The notes beneath the pieces are model-generated. The model made no database searches and was not told the origin of the DNA. It saw only the letters and a list, made by a program, of their open reading frames with translations. From the NCBI GenBank assembly GCA_945877965.1, contig CAMCTH010000212.1, positions 1-7,633 on the forward strand: a stretch of DNA of 7,633 bases. The letters run 5' to 3'. The number at the start of each line of letters is the position of its first letter. Within the stretch, counting starts at the first letter, position 1. Position numbers and translations under genes: made by a program. Origin of the DNA: Planctomicrobium piriforme. Lineage in GTDB: Bacteria > Planctomycetota > Planctomycetia > Pirellulales > PNKZ01. Positions 1 through 6,625 of the stretch are shown here, in pieces.

Positions 1-8
1 AACCTATG

Positions 9-887
9 CTATGCCGCTTCTTTGCGAGACGATTTGCGCGGCGTTGGCATCTCGTCGATTCCTTCGTCGCAGACGAGTTGCACGATCTCTTGGCCCAGGG
101 CGTCGATCTCGACGATGAGTTGATCGACGCGGCTGACGAAGAACAGATAGAGCGTGAGGGCCGGGATCGCGACGGTCAGGCCGGCCGCCGTCGTAATCAA
201 GGCCTCGCTGATGCCGCCGGCGAGCAGTTCGGGCCGGCCCATCGCCGCGCTCCCGGAAATGTCGTTGAAGGCGCGAATCATGCCGAACACGGTGCCGAGC
301 AGACCGAGCAGCGGGCTGATCGTCGAGACGCCGTTGAAGACGCGGAGATAGCGACGCAACGAATTGACGGTCCGCTCGCCGGCGTCGAGCACCGCTTGTT
401 CTACTTCGACGGCGGGCTTGCCCCATTTGCGAATCGCGGCGGCAAAGACGTCGGCGACGGGGCTGCCGTCTTCTTGGCACAGCGTGAGGGCCCGCTCGCG
501 ATCGAGTTGCCCTTCGCGAACTTGGTGCAAGAACCGTTTGACGAACGGACGCGGAATGACCCGACCGCGACGGAGCGTGAGCAAGCGTTCAAAGACGAAG
601 ACCGTCATCAGGACGGAGCAGAAGCCGATCGGGATCATCAGGACGCCGCCGGCGCGGATGACGTCCCACATGTTCTTCGAAGGAATGACCGGTGCGGCGT
701 TCTCGGCTTCGACGAAGCCCGGCGCGGCGGCGGGTTCGGGAGCTTGACCTCGAACGACCGTCGTGGCGACGAAGGCGAGCATCACGCACATCGCCGTCGC
801 GGCGACGAAGTAACGAAGCTTATTGATGCGGTGCCGCCGTTTGCGGCGAGTCGCAGAGGGAAGCAGTTGAGTCGATTTAGCGGTCAT
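9..887 (-). CDS. MotA/TolQ/ExbB family proton channel protein (ExbB-like)
   Basis: Predicted inner-membrane proton channel subunit, 292 aa. Family members use the proton motive force to energise outer-membrane transport (ExbB/TonB) or envelope integrity (TolQ). Visible parts: a basic N-terminus (residues 14-25) followed by an extra hydrophobic segment (about 26-46, a signal peptide or anchor); a Pro/Ala-rich linker; TM1 about 76-99; a cytoplasmic loop 100-180; TM2 with the family signature 'SPLLGLLGTVFGMI' at 191-204; TM3 with 'TTAAGLTVAIPA' at 232-243. The tail is basic. An in-frame ATG at 938 would overlap the upstream TPR gene. The ATG at 887 is preferred because GAAAG lies 8 bases before it and it starts 5 bases after the TPR stop, suggesting translational coupling. 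The stop is TAG at 9-11. Family membership is certain; ExbB versus TolQ cannot be decided from this sequence, and the expected ExbD/TolR gene would lie outside the window. Confidence 0.93.
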   Translation of the reverse strand: MTAKSTQLLPSATRRKRRHRINKLRYFVAATAMCVMLAFVATTVVRGQAPEPAAAPGFVEAENAAPVIPSKNMWDVIRAGGVLMIPIGFCSVLMTVFVFERLLTLRRGRVIPRPFVKRFLHQVREGQLDRERALTLCQEDGSPVADVFAAAIRKWGKPAVEVEQAVLDAGERTVNSLRRYLRVFNGVSTISPLLGLLGTVFGMIRAFNDISGSAAMGRPELLAGGISEALITTAAGLTVAIPALTLYLFFVSRVDQLIVEIDALGQEIVQLVCDEGIDEMPTPRKSSRKEAA

Positions 888-892
888 GGCGG

Positions 893-2365
893 TTACTTTC
901 GTTGAGCGGCGGCCGGGGCCGAGGCTTGGCGCAGACAAGCGTCGCGGCGCGAGCGAGCCTCGGCGGCGAACGGCGAGTCGGCGAAGTCGCGGAGCAGAGT
1001 TTCGTAGGCAAGCCGAGCGTCGGCCGGGCGTTGCAGTTGTTCACAGCATTTGCCCGACTGCAACTGCGCGGCCGCCTGCCAGTGCGGATGAGCGTGTTCG
1101 CCGACTTGGGCGTACTCGACGAGCGCCGCGGCATAACGACGTTGCAAGAAGTGCGTCTCGGCGGTCATGTACTGGGCGAGGGCCGCGACTTCGGTTCCCT
1201 TGGCGTTCGATGAAGCGAGCACGCGGCTGAACGCCTCGCGGGCGTCTTTCATTTCGGCGCGAGCCAGATGAGCCCGACCGCGAAGATAGTCGAACTCATA
1301 GTTCCGCGGCCAGTCGGTGAGTTGTGTTTGGGCTTCTGCGGCGATGGTCAGCACCGCGGCCCAGTCGCGATCTTGCGCGAGGGCTTGCACGCGGGCGAGC
1401 CATGCCGTCGGCACGAGTTCACGATCGAGATCGCCCCGTTCGATCACCGCGGCAAACTGCTTCGCGGCTGAAACCCATTCGCCCTCTGCCGAGGCGATCT
1501 CGGCTAGGCGGTACGCGGCATAGGGGGCGAGTTCGTGCTGCGGATGATCGACGGTGAATTGTTCGAACGCGGCGGCGGCGAGCTTCAGGTCTCCGGCGAC
1601 CAAGGCTTCGTCGGCTGCTGCGACTTGCAACGAACCGGCCAAGACGCGGAGCGTCGGATCGTCGGCCGAATTGGAATCGGCTTGCAACGGTGTTAGTACA
1701 GTGCGCGCTTCGCGAACGCGGCCGAGTTGCAGCAGCGACGCCGTTTGCAACGTCGCGACCCGTGCGGCCGCTGGGTCGTCGGGATAGCAGGCCGTGAAGT
1801 AAGCCGCGGCGATTTCGGCTTGATCGAATTGGCCCGTCGAGTAGGCCGCTTCGCTCAGATAGTGCCAGGCGCGCGGTGCTGCGATGTGCTGCGGCTGAGC
1901 GTCGAGGAACGTCGTGAGAGACTTCATGGCGCGGTCAAAGTCGCGAGCGAGATAAGCTGCTTCGCCGCAGCGAAATTGGGCGGCGGTGACGATCACTGCG
2001 TCGGTCGCTGATTGAAGCACCGTTTCAAAAGTTTCGGCCGCCGCGGCATGTTTACCGTCGCGCAGCAGCGCTTCGGCGAGAAAGAACCGGGCTTGCTCGA
2101 CCCGCGGATCGTCCGCCTTCTCGGCGATGAAACTGCGAAAGCCCTCGGCCGCCGTAGACCATTTGCCATCGCGAAACGCCGCGGCCGCCGCTTCATAAGC
2201 GTCCGTCGGCATCGTTTGCGACTCGGATTGCTTCGCAGCCGCCGGCGGCGCGTTTAGCGGCGTCAGCGGAGCGTCTTCGCTCCACGCCGGATGCGCGCAC
2301 GCAATCGCCGCGACGAACGTCGCGGCGATGCATGTGGGGCGATAAGTTGCGGATCGTTTTCGCAT
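893..2365 (-). CDS. Exported tetratricopeptide (TPR) repeat protein
   Basis: A 490-aa protein made almost wholly of TPR-like helical hairpins. It has an N-terminal signal peptide: Arg/Lys at 2-4, hydrophobic core about 12-23, likely cleavage near residue 29. A short Pro/Ala-rich linker follows, then about ten to eleven units from residue 56 to 465, for example 93-118, 128-160, 247-276, 282-312, 359-386 and 430-462. These show the usual small/aromatic pattern (A-x-x-x-A-x-x-G-x-x-x-x-A-x-x-x-F). The spacing and the 'hP.s..a..A' breaks resemble the BamD/YbgF (CpoB) type of periplasmic TPR. There is no catalytic motif, so a scaffold or adaptor role is inferred. It ends 5 bases before the ExbB start and begins 57 bases after the lipoprotein stop, so all three are probably co-transcribed. 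A GAAAG Shine-Dalgarno sits 4 bases before the ATG. The exact partner is unknown. Confidence 0.88.
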   Translation of the reverse strand: MRKRSATYRPTCIAATFVAAIACAHPAWSEDAPLTPLNAPPAAAKQSESQTMPTDAYEAAAAAFRDGKWSTAAEGFRSFIAEKADDPRVEQARFFLAEALLRDGKHAAAAETFETVLQSATDAVIVTAAQFRCGEAAYLARDFDRAMKSLTTFLDAQPQHIAAPRAWHYLSEAAYSTGQFDQAEIAAAYFTACYPDDPAAARVATLQTASLLQLGRVREARTVLTPLQADSNSADDPTLRVLAGSLQVAAADEALVAGDLKLAAAAFEQFTVDHPQHELAPYAAYRLAEIASAEGEWVSAAKQFAAVIERGDLDRELVPTAWLARVQALAQDRDWAAVLTIAAEAQTQLTDWPRNYEFDYLRGRAHLARAEMKDAREAFSRVLASSNAKGTEVAALAQYMTAETHFLQRRYAAALVEYAQVGEHAHPHWQAAAQLQSGKCCEQLQRPADARLAYETLLRDFADSPFAAEARSRRDACLRQASAPAAAQRK

Positions 2366-2422
2366 CGCACTTTCGAGCTGCGATCGACACGGTCCGACCG
2401 AAGGACGACTTGTCGGATCGCG

Positions 2423-3007
2423 TTAGTGAACGTGGTCCGGGGTCGTGTTCGGATCGCAGGTGCCGACCATATGCAAGTGGTTGTGGTCGATGTAGATGAC
2501 TTGGCGCGAGTCTTCGTCGGTCGTCGAGTACGGGACCGGCCAGCCGACCCGCGTCGTTTCCGAGTAGTAGATCGTGCACTTGTAGTGAGCATGGTGCAGC
2601 TGAGCGGGGCCGATGAGCGGATAGACCCGCGGCGGATCGACGTAGTCGGCGATCGGCTCGATCACCATGCGAACGTTGTTGCGTTGACGTTCGAACAAGA
2701 GCGGCACGCCCCCTTCGACGGAGTCGGCCTTCTCCAGCGCCCGCATCACTTCGTCGGGGCTCGGCGGATCGAGGGCGACCGGAGCGCTGCCCGAGGTCAC
2801 AGGGCCGAGGATCGGCACCTTGTTGTAACGCTCTTGGTTCCAGTAGTCGTCTTCGAACTTGTCTTGGAAGTACGGCGAGACCGGCATCGGCCACGGGAAG
2901 TGGATCGAGGGGCCGAGTTGCGTATTGAGCGGAAACATACAGCCGGTCGAACCGGCAAGCGTGACCGCCGCGAAGCAGCAGGCGATGAACAAAGAGCTGA
3001 ACTTCAT
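2423..3007 (-). CDS. Putative secreted lipoprotein, His-rich, planctomycete-type
   Basis: A 194-aa exported protein of unknown function. The N-terminus is a short signal peptide (K2, hydrophobic core about 7-18) ending in 'LAGSTGC'. Cys23 could be the lipidation site, but Ser at -3 is a poor lipobox residue, so cleavage by ordinary signal peptidase is the alternative. The mature part has a Pro/aromatic-rich segment (32-60), then 'PPSPDEVMRAL' (81-91) and a conserved-looking block 'EPIADYVDPPR' to 'PLIGPAQLHHAHYKC' (117-144). The tail is rich in His: HHAH at 138-141, HNHLH at 175-179 and HVH at the very end, with Cys144 and Cys184 nearby. This suggests metal binding, but that is inference. The start is firm: AAAGGA (3017-3022) lies 9 bases before the ATG. 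It is the first gene of the likely lipoprotein-TPR-ExbB operon and follows the hairpin terminator of the BON gene. I recognise the style from planctomycetes but know no function. Confidence 0.88.
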   Translation of the reverse strand: MKFSSLFIACCFAAVTLAGSTGCMFPLNTQLGPSIHFPWPMPVSPYFQDKFEDDYWNQERYNKVPILGPVTSGSAPVALDPPSPDEVMRALEKADSVEGGVPLLFERQRNNVRMVIEPIADYVDPPRVYPLIGPAQLHHAHYKCTIYYSETTRVGWPVPYSTTDEDSRQVIYIDHNHLHMVGTCDPNTTPDHVH

Positions 3008-3271
3008 CGTCGAAAATCCTTTGTACGACGTGAGGCGACGGTCGCGGTGGCTAGATGCACCGACCGTTCGAACGAACGGGCCGATGCAATCTCACCGATC
3101 TAAAAGAACTATCGGTGTTAAGCTGCAACGAACTTGCGGGTTTTTCCGAGGATTCGTCGCCGGCCGTGCCGGCAGCCGCAATTGTTGCACGATCTGCATC
3201 GCTGAGTCGTCCCGACGATTGGCGGAACGAAGCCATTGAGTCATTGCGCTCGCGCGACGAAGCGATGCCGG
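3008..3271 (-). other. Intergenic leader of the lipoprotein-TPR-ExbB operon
   Basis: About 260 bases between the BON gene terminator and the lipoprotein start. It must hold the promoter and 5' leader of the three-gene operon if the upstream terminator works. Visible elements are the Shine-Dalgarno AAAGGA (3017-3022), a 10-base perfect palindrome at 3065-3074, a 7-base inverted repeat at 3093-3117, and GCCGGC repeated around a CGT loop at 3159-3173. The best -35 candidate on the minus strand (TTGCAG, about 3122-3127) has only a weak -10 partner, so no promoter is called. Short open frames here are not convincing genes. Confidence 0.5.
3093..3117. repeat. 7-base perfect inverted repeat, possible operator
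   Basis: CACCGAT (3093-3099) and ATCGGTG (3111-3117) are exact reverse complements separated by 11 AT-rich bases. It lies 86 bases upstream of the lipoprotein start. The centre-to-centre spacing of 18 bases is compatible with a dimeric regulator binding on nearly the same DNA face. It could equally be an mRNA leader hairpin or chance. No regulator gene lies beside it. Confidence 0.35.
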
Positions 3272-3314
3272 CAAACAAAGCAGCCCCTGCGACGTGCGGG
3301 CGTCGCAGGGGCTG
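3272..3314 (-). terminator. Rho-independent terminator of the BON-domain gene
   Basis: A perfect 14-base-pair stem (3281-3294 with 3301-3314) closes a 6-base loop. On the minus strand it is followed by CTTTGTTT (3273-3280). It lies 39 bases past the BON gene stop, as expected for an intrinsic terminator. The plus-strand side has no U-rich tail, so it acts leftward. It separates the BON gene from the lipoprotein-TPR-ExbB operon. Confidence 0.85.
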
Positions 3315-3352
3315 TTGGAAAGAGCAGAGTCGATCAGCAGGCTGATCCGACC

Positions 3353-4135
3353 TTACTTGCGGAACGTGCGGCAGTGGTCGTTGAAGTCCAAGAACCACCA
3401 GCCGTCTTTCCACTCGAGCGTGACTTTACGCCAGCCGAGCGGAACTTGCGGGTACGGATAGAACGGACCGATGTACGGCCAAGCGGCGGCCGAGTATTGG
3501 TTCGGATACGTCACGGCCGCATAGTTCGGGTGCGCGGCATAGCTCGGCCACGAGTAGCACGGCAGATGCGGCTGATCGTAGGCCACGCGTTGCGAGACGC
3601 CCGAAGGAGCGACGGCCGTCGGGATCGGCGCCCCGGTGTTCTGACGATTCATGGCGGCGTTGTTCGACACGCGTCGAACCGGTTGGGCCGCTTGCGGAGC
3701 GCGAGCGGCGGCCGGCAGCGGCGCCGGAGTCGGCATGCTCGCCATCTGCGGCGGCATCGGTTGCGACGACGAGCCGAAGACGGCCTCATCGCGGTTGACC
3801 GTCCGACGCGAGCTTTCGTTGTGCGCGGTCGGCTCGACGGCGAAGTCTTGCTTCGGCGTCGACTTGATTTCAAGATGGTTCTCGACTTCCTTCACGTACG
3901 GCAGGCTTTCAGCCATTTCGACGGCCGCTTCGGCTTGTTGCCGACTCGCGACGCGTCCCATCAGAAAGGCCCGGCCTTCTTCGAACTTCACCCCGATGCT
4001 GTAATCTTGCAGGCGGCCGCTGGCGCGAATCGCCTCGGCAACTTGCTTGGCGGTCTCGGCGTCATCGGCCAAGACCCACGTCGGCGAGAACGCGGCAATC
4101 GCGGCCAACGCCGTGGTCAAAAAGAAGCGTCGCAT
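3353..4135 (-). CDS. Exported BON-domain protein with Trp/Tyr/Pro-rich C-terminus
   Basis: A 260-aa exported protein. The signal peptide is clear: RR at 2-3, hydrophobic core 4-22 and a 'VLA' cleavage site before Asp24. Residues about 26-91 form a BON domain, with an alpha-helix, the strand 'YSIGVKFEEGRAFLMGRV', a helix, and then 'LPYVKEVENHLEI'. BON domains are associated with binding phospholipid or other envelope surfaces. Residues about 95-190 are low-complexity Pro/Ala/Gln/Ser. The tail (about 193-250) is rich in Trp, Tyr and Pro, with 'WPYIGPFYPYPQVPLGW' followed by 'VTLEWKDGWWFLDF'. I associate this tail with planctomycete secreted proteins, but its function is unknown. The GGGGGAG motif 7 bases before the ATG supports the start. 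It is monocistronic: a terminator lies just downstream and a 372-base gap upstream. A periplasmic or surface-layer structural role is inference. Confidence 0.9.
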   Translation of the reverse strand: MRRFFLTTALAAIAAFSPTWVLADDAETAKQVAEAIRASGRLQDYSIGVKFEEGRAFLMGRVASRQQAEAAVEMAESLPYVKEVENHLEIKSTPKQDFAVEPTAHNESSRRTVNRDEAVFGSSSQPMPPQMASMPTPAPLPAAARAPQAAQPVRRVSNNAAMNRQNTGAPIPTAVAPSGVSQRVAYDQPHLPCYSWPSYAAHPNYAAVTYPNQYSAAAWPYIGPFYPYPQVPLGWRKVTLEWKDGWWFLDFNDHCRTFRK

Positions 4136-4426
4136 GTCAAAACTCCCCCTTCCCTGGAATGATCGTCATATGGTTCGGTCCGTCGTGTGAGCTCGAGCTT
4201 TGCTATGCGACGCGGAGTCGCGACAAATCTCGAACTGCGGGTCGACGACGGACGAAGCGGCGGCGAACCCGGCACGCGAAGCGGAGGCGCAAGACCTGCC
4301 GCAATCGAAGATGCCTTACTAATCATTTCGGTTGCGGTTTGTGCGGAAGGTAGGCTTTTTTCCAATTTTGCCGAAGCAATCGTCCGCGACGTGCCGGCAG
4401 CATCGTGGCAGCAACAACCGATGGCG
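4136..4426 (-). other. Intergenic region upstream of the BON gene
   Basis: About 290 bases without a supported gene. It holds the Shine-Dalgarno of the BON gene (GGGGGAG, about 4143-4149). The only notably AT-rich patch is at about 4316-4376 and includes a run of six T on the plus strand (4357-4362); this is the likeliest place for the BON promoter. I could not pair a good -35 with a good -10. An 82-codon minus-strand frame overlaps the BON start in another frame, lacks a ribosome site and looks like chance. Confidence 0.4.
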
Positions 4427-4468
4427 CAACAAAACGTCCCCGCGCGGCGCGTGCGCCGGCGGGGACGT
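4427..4468 (-). terminator. Rho-independent terminator of the thioredoxin-fold gene
   Basis: A GC-rich hairpin. The 10-base stem ACGTCCCCGC (4434-4443) pairs with 4459-4468. One bulged base (4444) separates it from a further 6-base stem (4445-4450 with 4453-4458). On the minus strand the hairpin is followed directly by TTTTGTTG (4427-4434, partly overlapping the stem). It lies 40 bases after the stop of the 642-aa gene. It isolates that gene from the BON gene. Confidence 0.8.
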
Positions 4469-4507
4469 AGTTAGTTGCGAGATTCGTAGCGGACGGCGGC
4501 GTGGCGG

Positions 4508-6436
4508 TTAGCGACGCACGACGTTGGCCAACTCTTGTTCGAGCGCGGAGATGTGAACGTTGCGATTCACGACCTTGCCCGCAGCGTCGACGATGATGAT
4601 CGTCGGCTGCATCAAGATCCCCATCTCGTTGGCGAGTTTGTTGTCCATGCCCCCTTCTTCGAAGAGGTTGATCCACGGCAACTTGTTTTGTTGCAGGTAG
4701 GCGTTCAGGTCAGCCTTGTTCACGTCAAGGCTGATGCCGACGATGTTGATCTCGCGAGCATACTTCGCCTGCGCTTGCTTCAGCATGGCGACGTCGCCGG
4801 CGGTCGTCACGCCGTTGCTGGCCCAGTAGATGACGACCGTCGGTTTGCCGGCGTACATCTGCAGGCTGAACGCCTTTCCGTCGACCGTCGTGCCCGAGAG
4901 GGCCAGCGGCTTGCCGACCGAATCGAGACGACGGACGGCGCCGACGGCCTTCTTCGCAGCCTGCGACGTCGGGAATTGCGTGCTGATTTGCGTGAAATAC
5001 TTCTTGGCGTCGTCTTCCTTGCCGGCATATTCCGAGTCGATCGCCAGATGCAGCAACGCTTCCGACGATTCCATCGCCGTCGGGAAAGCGGTCGTGAAGG
5101 CCCGCAGTCCTTCGAGCCAATTCGATTGTACCTTCGTGAAATCGGCCTTCGGATCGCTTTGGGCCAGAATGTACTCGGCCGTCATCGAGCTGAAGCGAGC
5201 ATACGGAATGAGGTCCTTTTCCGTGCCGTCGGCGAGCTTCTTTTCGAGTTCTTTGACCCGCGCCAGGAACTCGGGATTCGTGCCGGTTTGAACGCCTTCG
5301 CTCAGCGTATCGATGAGTTGCCGCGTCCAGAGCACGCGATCTTCGGCTTCCTTCAGCGTCGGCAGCGCCTTTTCGATCAAGTCGGCCCGCTGTTTCTTGA
5401 TCGTCGATAGCTCCGTGGCGGACGTCGCGGTCTGCAGCTTGGCGTCAAGGGCTTGCAGGTCGTCGAACGTCGTGGTGCTGATTTCGCCCGGCTTCCCCGG
5501 CGTGGTGCCGGCGATCGCCGAGACTCCGGCCGATGCGTTGAAGAACAGCGGATTGACCGCGACTTGATCGTCGCCGACCGGTGCCGGCACGTCGATTAAA
5601 CGCCATACATCGCCGACGCGAATCATCGTGCCGATCTGCACCTGGCCGGTCTTGCCGCTCATTTCCATCATCGCGGCGACGTTCTCGTAAACCAGCAGAT
5701 CCTTCGTCGTGCCGTTCGTTCCCGACGGCACGAGTCCGGGCCGCGAACCGCTGAAATTCAGCCATTTCGTCGACGTCGTGGCGACGGTCGCCAGCTTGGC
5801 GTCGCTCACCAGACCGGTGAAACGTTGTGGGGCCGAGGCCAGTTTTTCGCCGATCGTCGTCGTGTATTTTTCGCCCAGGCCGAGCGTCTTGAGTTCTTCG
5901 TCGGTCAGCAGCAGGCGGCGGAAGCGATTCGCGTCGCGATTGGCCATTGCTTGCACCGCTTCGGCACTCACCTCTTCGGCCGAAATCGATTTCCAAGTGT
6001 CGATCTTGCCGTCTTCGTCGGCGTCCATGCCCCAGCGACTGCCGGCGGTGTTGAGCCAGCGAAACTGGTCGGCCTTGCCGTTGGCGTTCGAGTCGACGTC
6101 GCGATAGACCTCGATGCCGTCGGCGTAATAGCTCCAGAGATCGACCGTGTTGTCGCCGTTCGTGTCGATGAAGCGACGGAGCGTCGAGCCGTCGACGTCC
6201 TTCACATGCCAGCCGCTGCTGGTCCCCTGCTTTTCGACGTCGATCGTGCACTTCGCGATCGCGTCGGCGGCCGGACGGTCGTATTCGACGTCCTTTTGCA
6301 CCGGCACGAGGCCGAGTGCTTGCTCGACGCTCGGCGTGGCGGCCGAGGCGTTCGTGGCGCAAGCCAGCGGTGCCGCCAAGCAGCAGCCCCAAAGTAAGCG
6401 ACGACCCGACTTGCGAAGCAACGAAGCGAGCGACAT
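4508..6436 (-). CDS. Exported protein with Asp-rich calcium-type loops and a cysteine-less thioredoxin-like domain
   Basis: A 642-aa exported protein. Signal peptide: R8-K9-R12-R13, hydrophobic core about 14-27, 'ASA' at 30-32. Residues 91-146 hold three DxNxDGxxD-like loops (D91-D99, D115-D123, D138-D146), like EF-hand or thrombospondin type-3 calcium sites, each followed by a Trp/Tyr/Phe-containing strand. The middle (about 150-430) is mixed and unrecognised. Residues about 432-500 look TPR-like. Residues about 505-642 match the AhpC/TlpA/redoxin thioredoxin fold, with strand 'KPTVVIYWAS', 'INIVGISLD' and 'MQPTIIIVDAAGKVV', which retains the cis-proline (P611). The active site that would read WCxxC is N-G-V-T-T (541-545), so both cysteines are absent. 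Disulfide exchange is therefore unlikely; a binding or scaffold role is inferred. The ATG at 6436 was chosen because AGGAG lies 7 bases upstream and a signal peptide follows at once. In-frame ATGs at 6442 and 6571 fit worse. It ends at a terminator. Confidence 0.9.
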   Translation of the reverse strand: MSLASLLRKSGRRLLWGCCLAAPLACATNASAATPSVEQALGLVPVQKDVEYDRPAADAIAKCTIDVEKQGTSSGWHVKDVDGSTLRRFIDTNGDNTVDLWSYYADGIEVYRDVDSNANGKADQFRWLNTAGSRWGMDADEDGKIDTWKSISAEEVSAEAVQAMANRDANRFRRLLLTDEELKTLGLGEKYTTTIGEKLASAPQRFTGLVSDAKLATVATTSTKWLNFSGSRPGLVPSGTNGTTKDLLVYENVAAMMEMSGKTGQVQIGTMIRVGDVWRLIDVPAPVGDDQVAVNPLFFNASAGVSAIAGTTPGKPGEISTTTFDDLQALDAKLQTATSATELSTIKKQRADLIEKALPTLKEAEDRVLWTRQLIDTLSEGVQTGTNPEFLARVKELEKKLADGTEKDLIPYARFSSMTAEYILAQSDPKADFTKVQSNWLEGLRAFTTAFPTAMESSEALLHLAIDSEYAGKEDDAKKYFTQISTQFPTSQAAKKAVGAVRRLDSVGKPLALSGTTVDGKAFSLQMYAGKPTVVIYWASNGVTTAGDVAMLKQAQAKYAREINIVGISLDVNKADLNAYLQQNKLPWINLFEEGGMDNKLANEMGILMQPTIIIVDAAGKVVNRNVHISALEQELANVVRR

Positions 6437-6625
6437 GTGCATACTCCTGCAGGGGAAGGCGGGCCCAAAGCGGCCCTCATGGCATTCTTCGGCCGTAACG
6501 ATCGTGCGGCATGAGCCCGGCGGGCAAAGGTTGAGGGTCTTACGCGGCGAGAGTTTCTCCAGTTCACCCAATCGGAACCGCCGGCATCGCAGGCGGCCGG
6601 TTCACTCCCCCTAGACGGCCGCGAT
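6437..6625. promoter_or_regulatory. Divergent intergenic region, promoters expected in both directions
   Basis: 189 bases lie between the minus-strand thioredoxin-fold gene and the plus-strand membrane protein gene, so at least two start signals should be here. The only clear element is the AGGAG Shine-Dalgarno of the minus-strand gene (6444-6448 read as CTCCT on the plus strand). A short GGGCC/GGCCC inverted repeat lies at about 6462-6476. No recognisable -35/-10 pair was found on either strand. Confidence 0.4.

Noticed and set aside
6..905. 299-codon plus-strand open frame opposite the ExbB gene
   Set aside because: It is antisense to a clear ExbB homologue, its composition is rich in Arg, Asp and Gly as in GC-driven mirror frames, and it has no recognisable domain.
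2381..2420. Imperfect inverted repeat in the lipoprotein-TPR gap (CGATCGAC with GTCGGATCG, one bulge)
   Set aside because: There is no U-rich tail on the minus strand, so it is not a terminator. It could be a minor mRNA structure but is too weak to call.
2291..3103. 270-codon plus-strand frame opposite the lipoprotein gene
   Set aside because: It has an Arg/Asp/Val mirror-frame composition, no Shine-Dalgarno, and lies opposite a gene with a clear start and signal peptide.
3120..3145. Possible plus-strand terminator (short GCAA/TTGC stem before GGGTTTTT)
   Set aside because: The stem is only 4 base pairs and no plus-strand gene lies upstream.
3236..4162. 308-codon plus-strand frame opposite the BON gene
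   Set aside because: It runs through the terminator hairpin and the whole BON gene on the other strand, and its Arg-rich sequence has no domain.
4535..5410. 291-codon plus-strand frame opposite the thioredoxin-fold gene
   Set aside because: It is a mirror frame of a well-supported coding gene, with no ribosome site or family resemblance.
6437..6571. N-terminal extension of the thioredoxin-fold protein from an ATG at 6571
   Set aside because: The extension is hydrophilic and would bury the signal peptide, and AGGAG lies at ideal spacing before the ATG at 6436.
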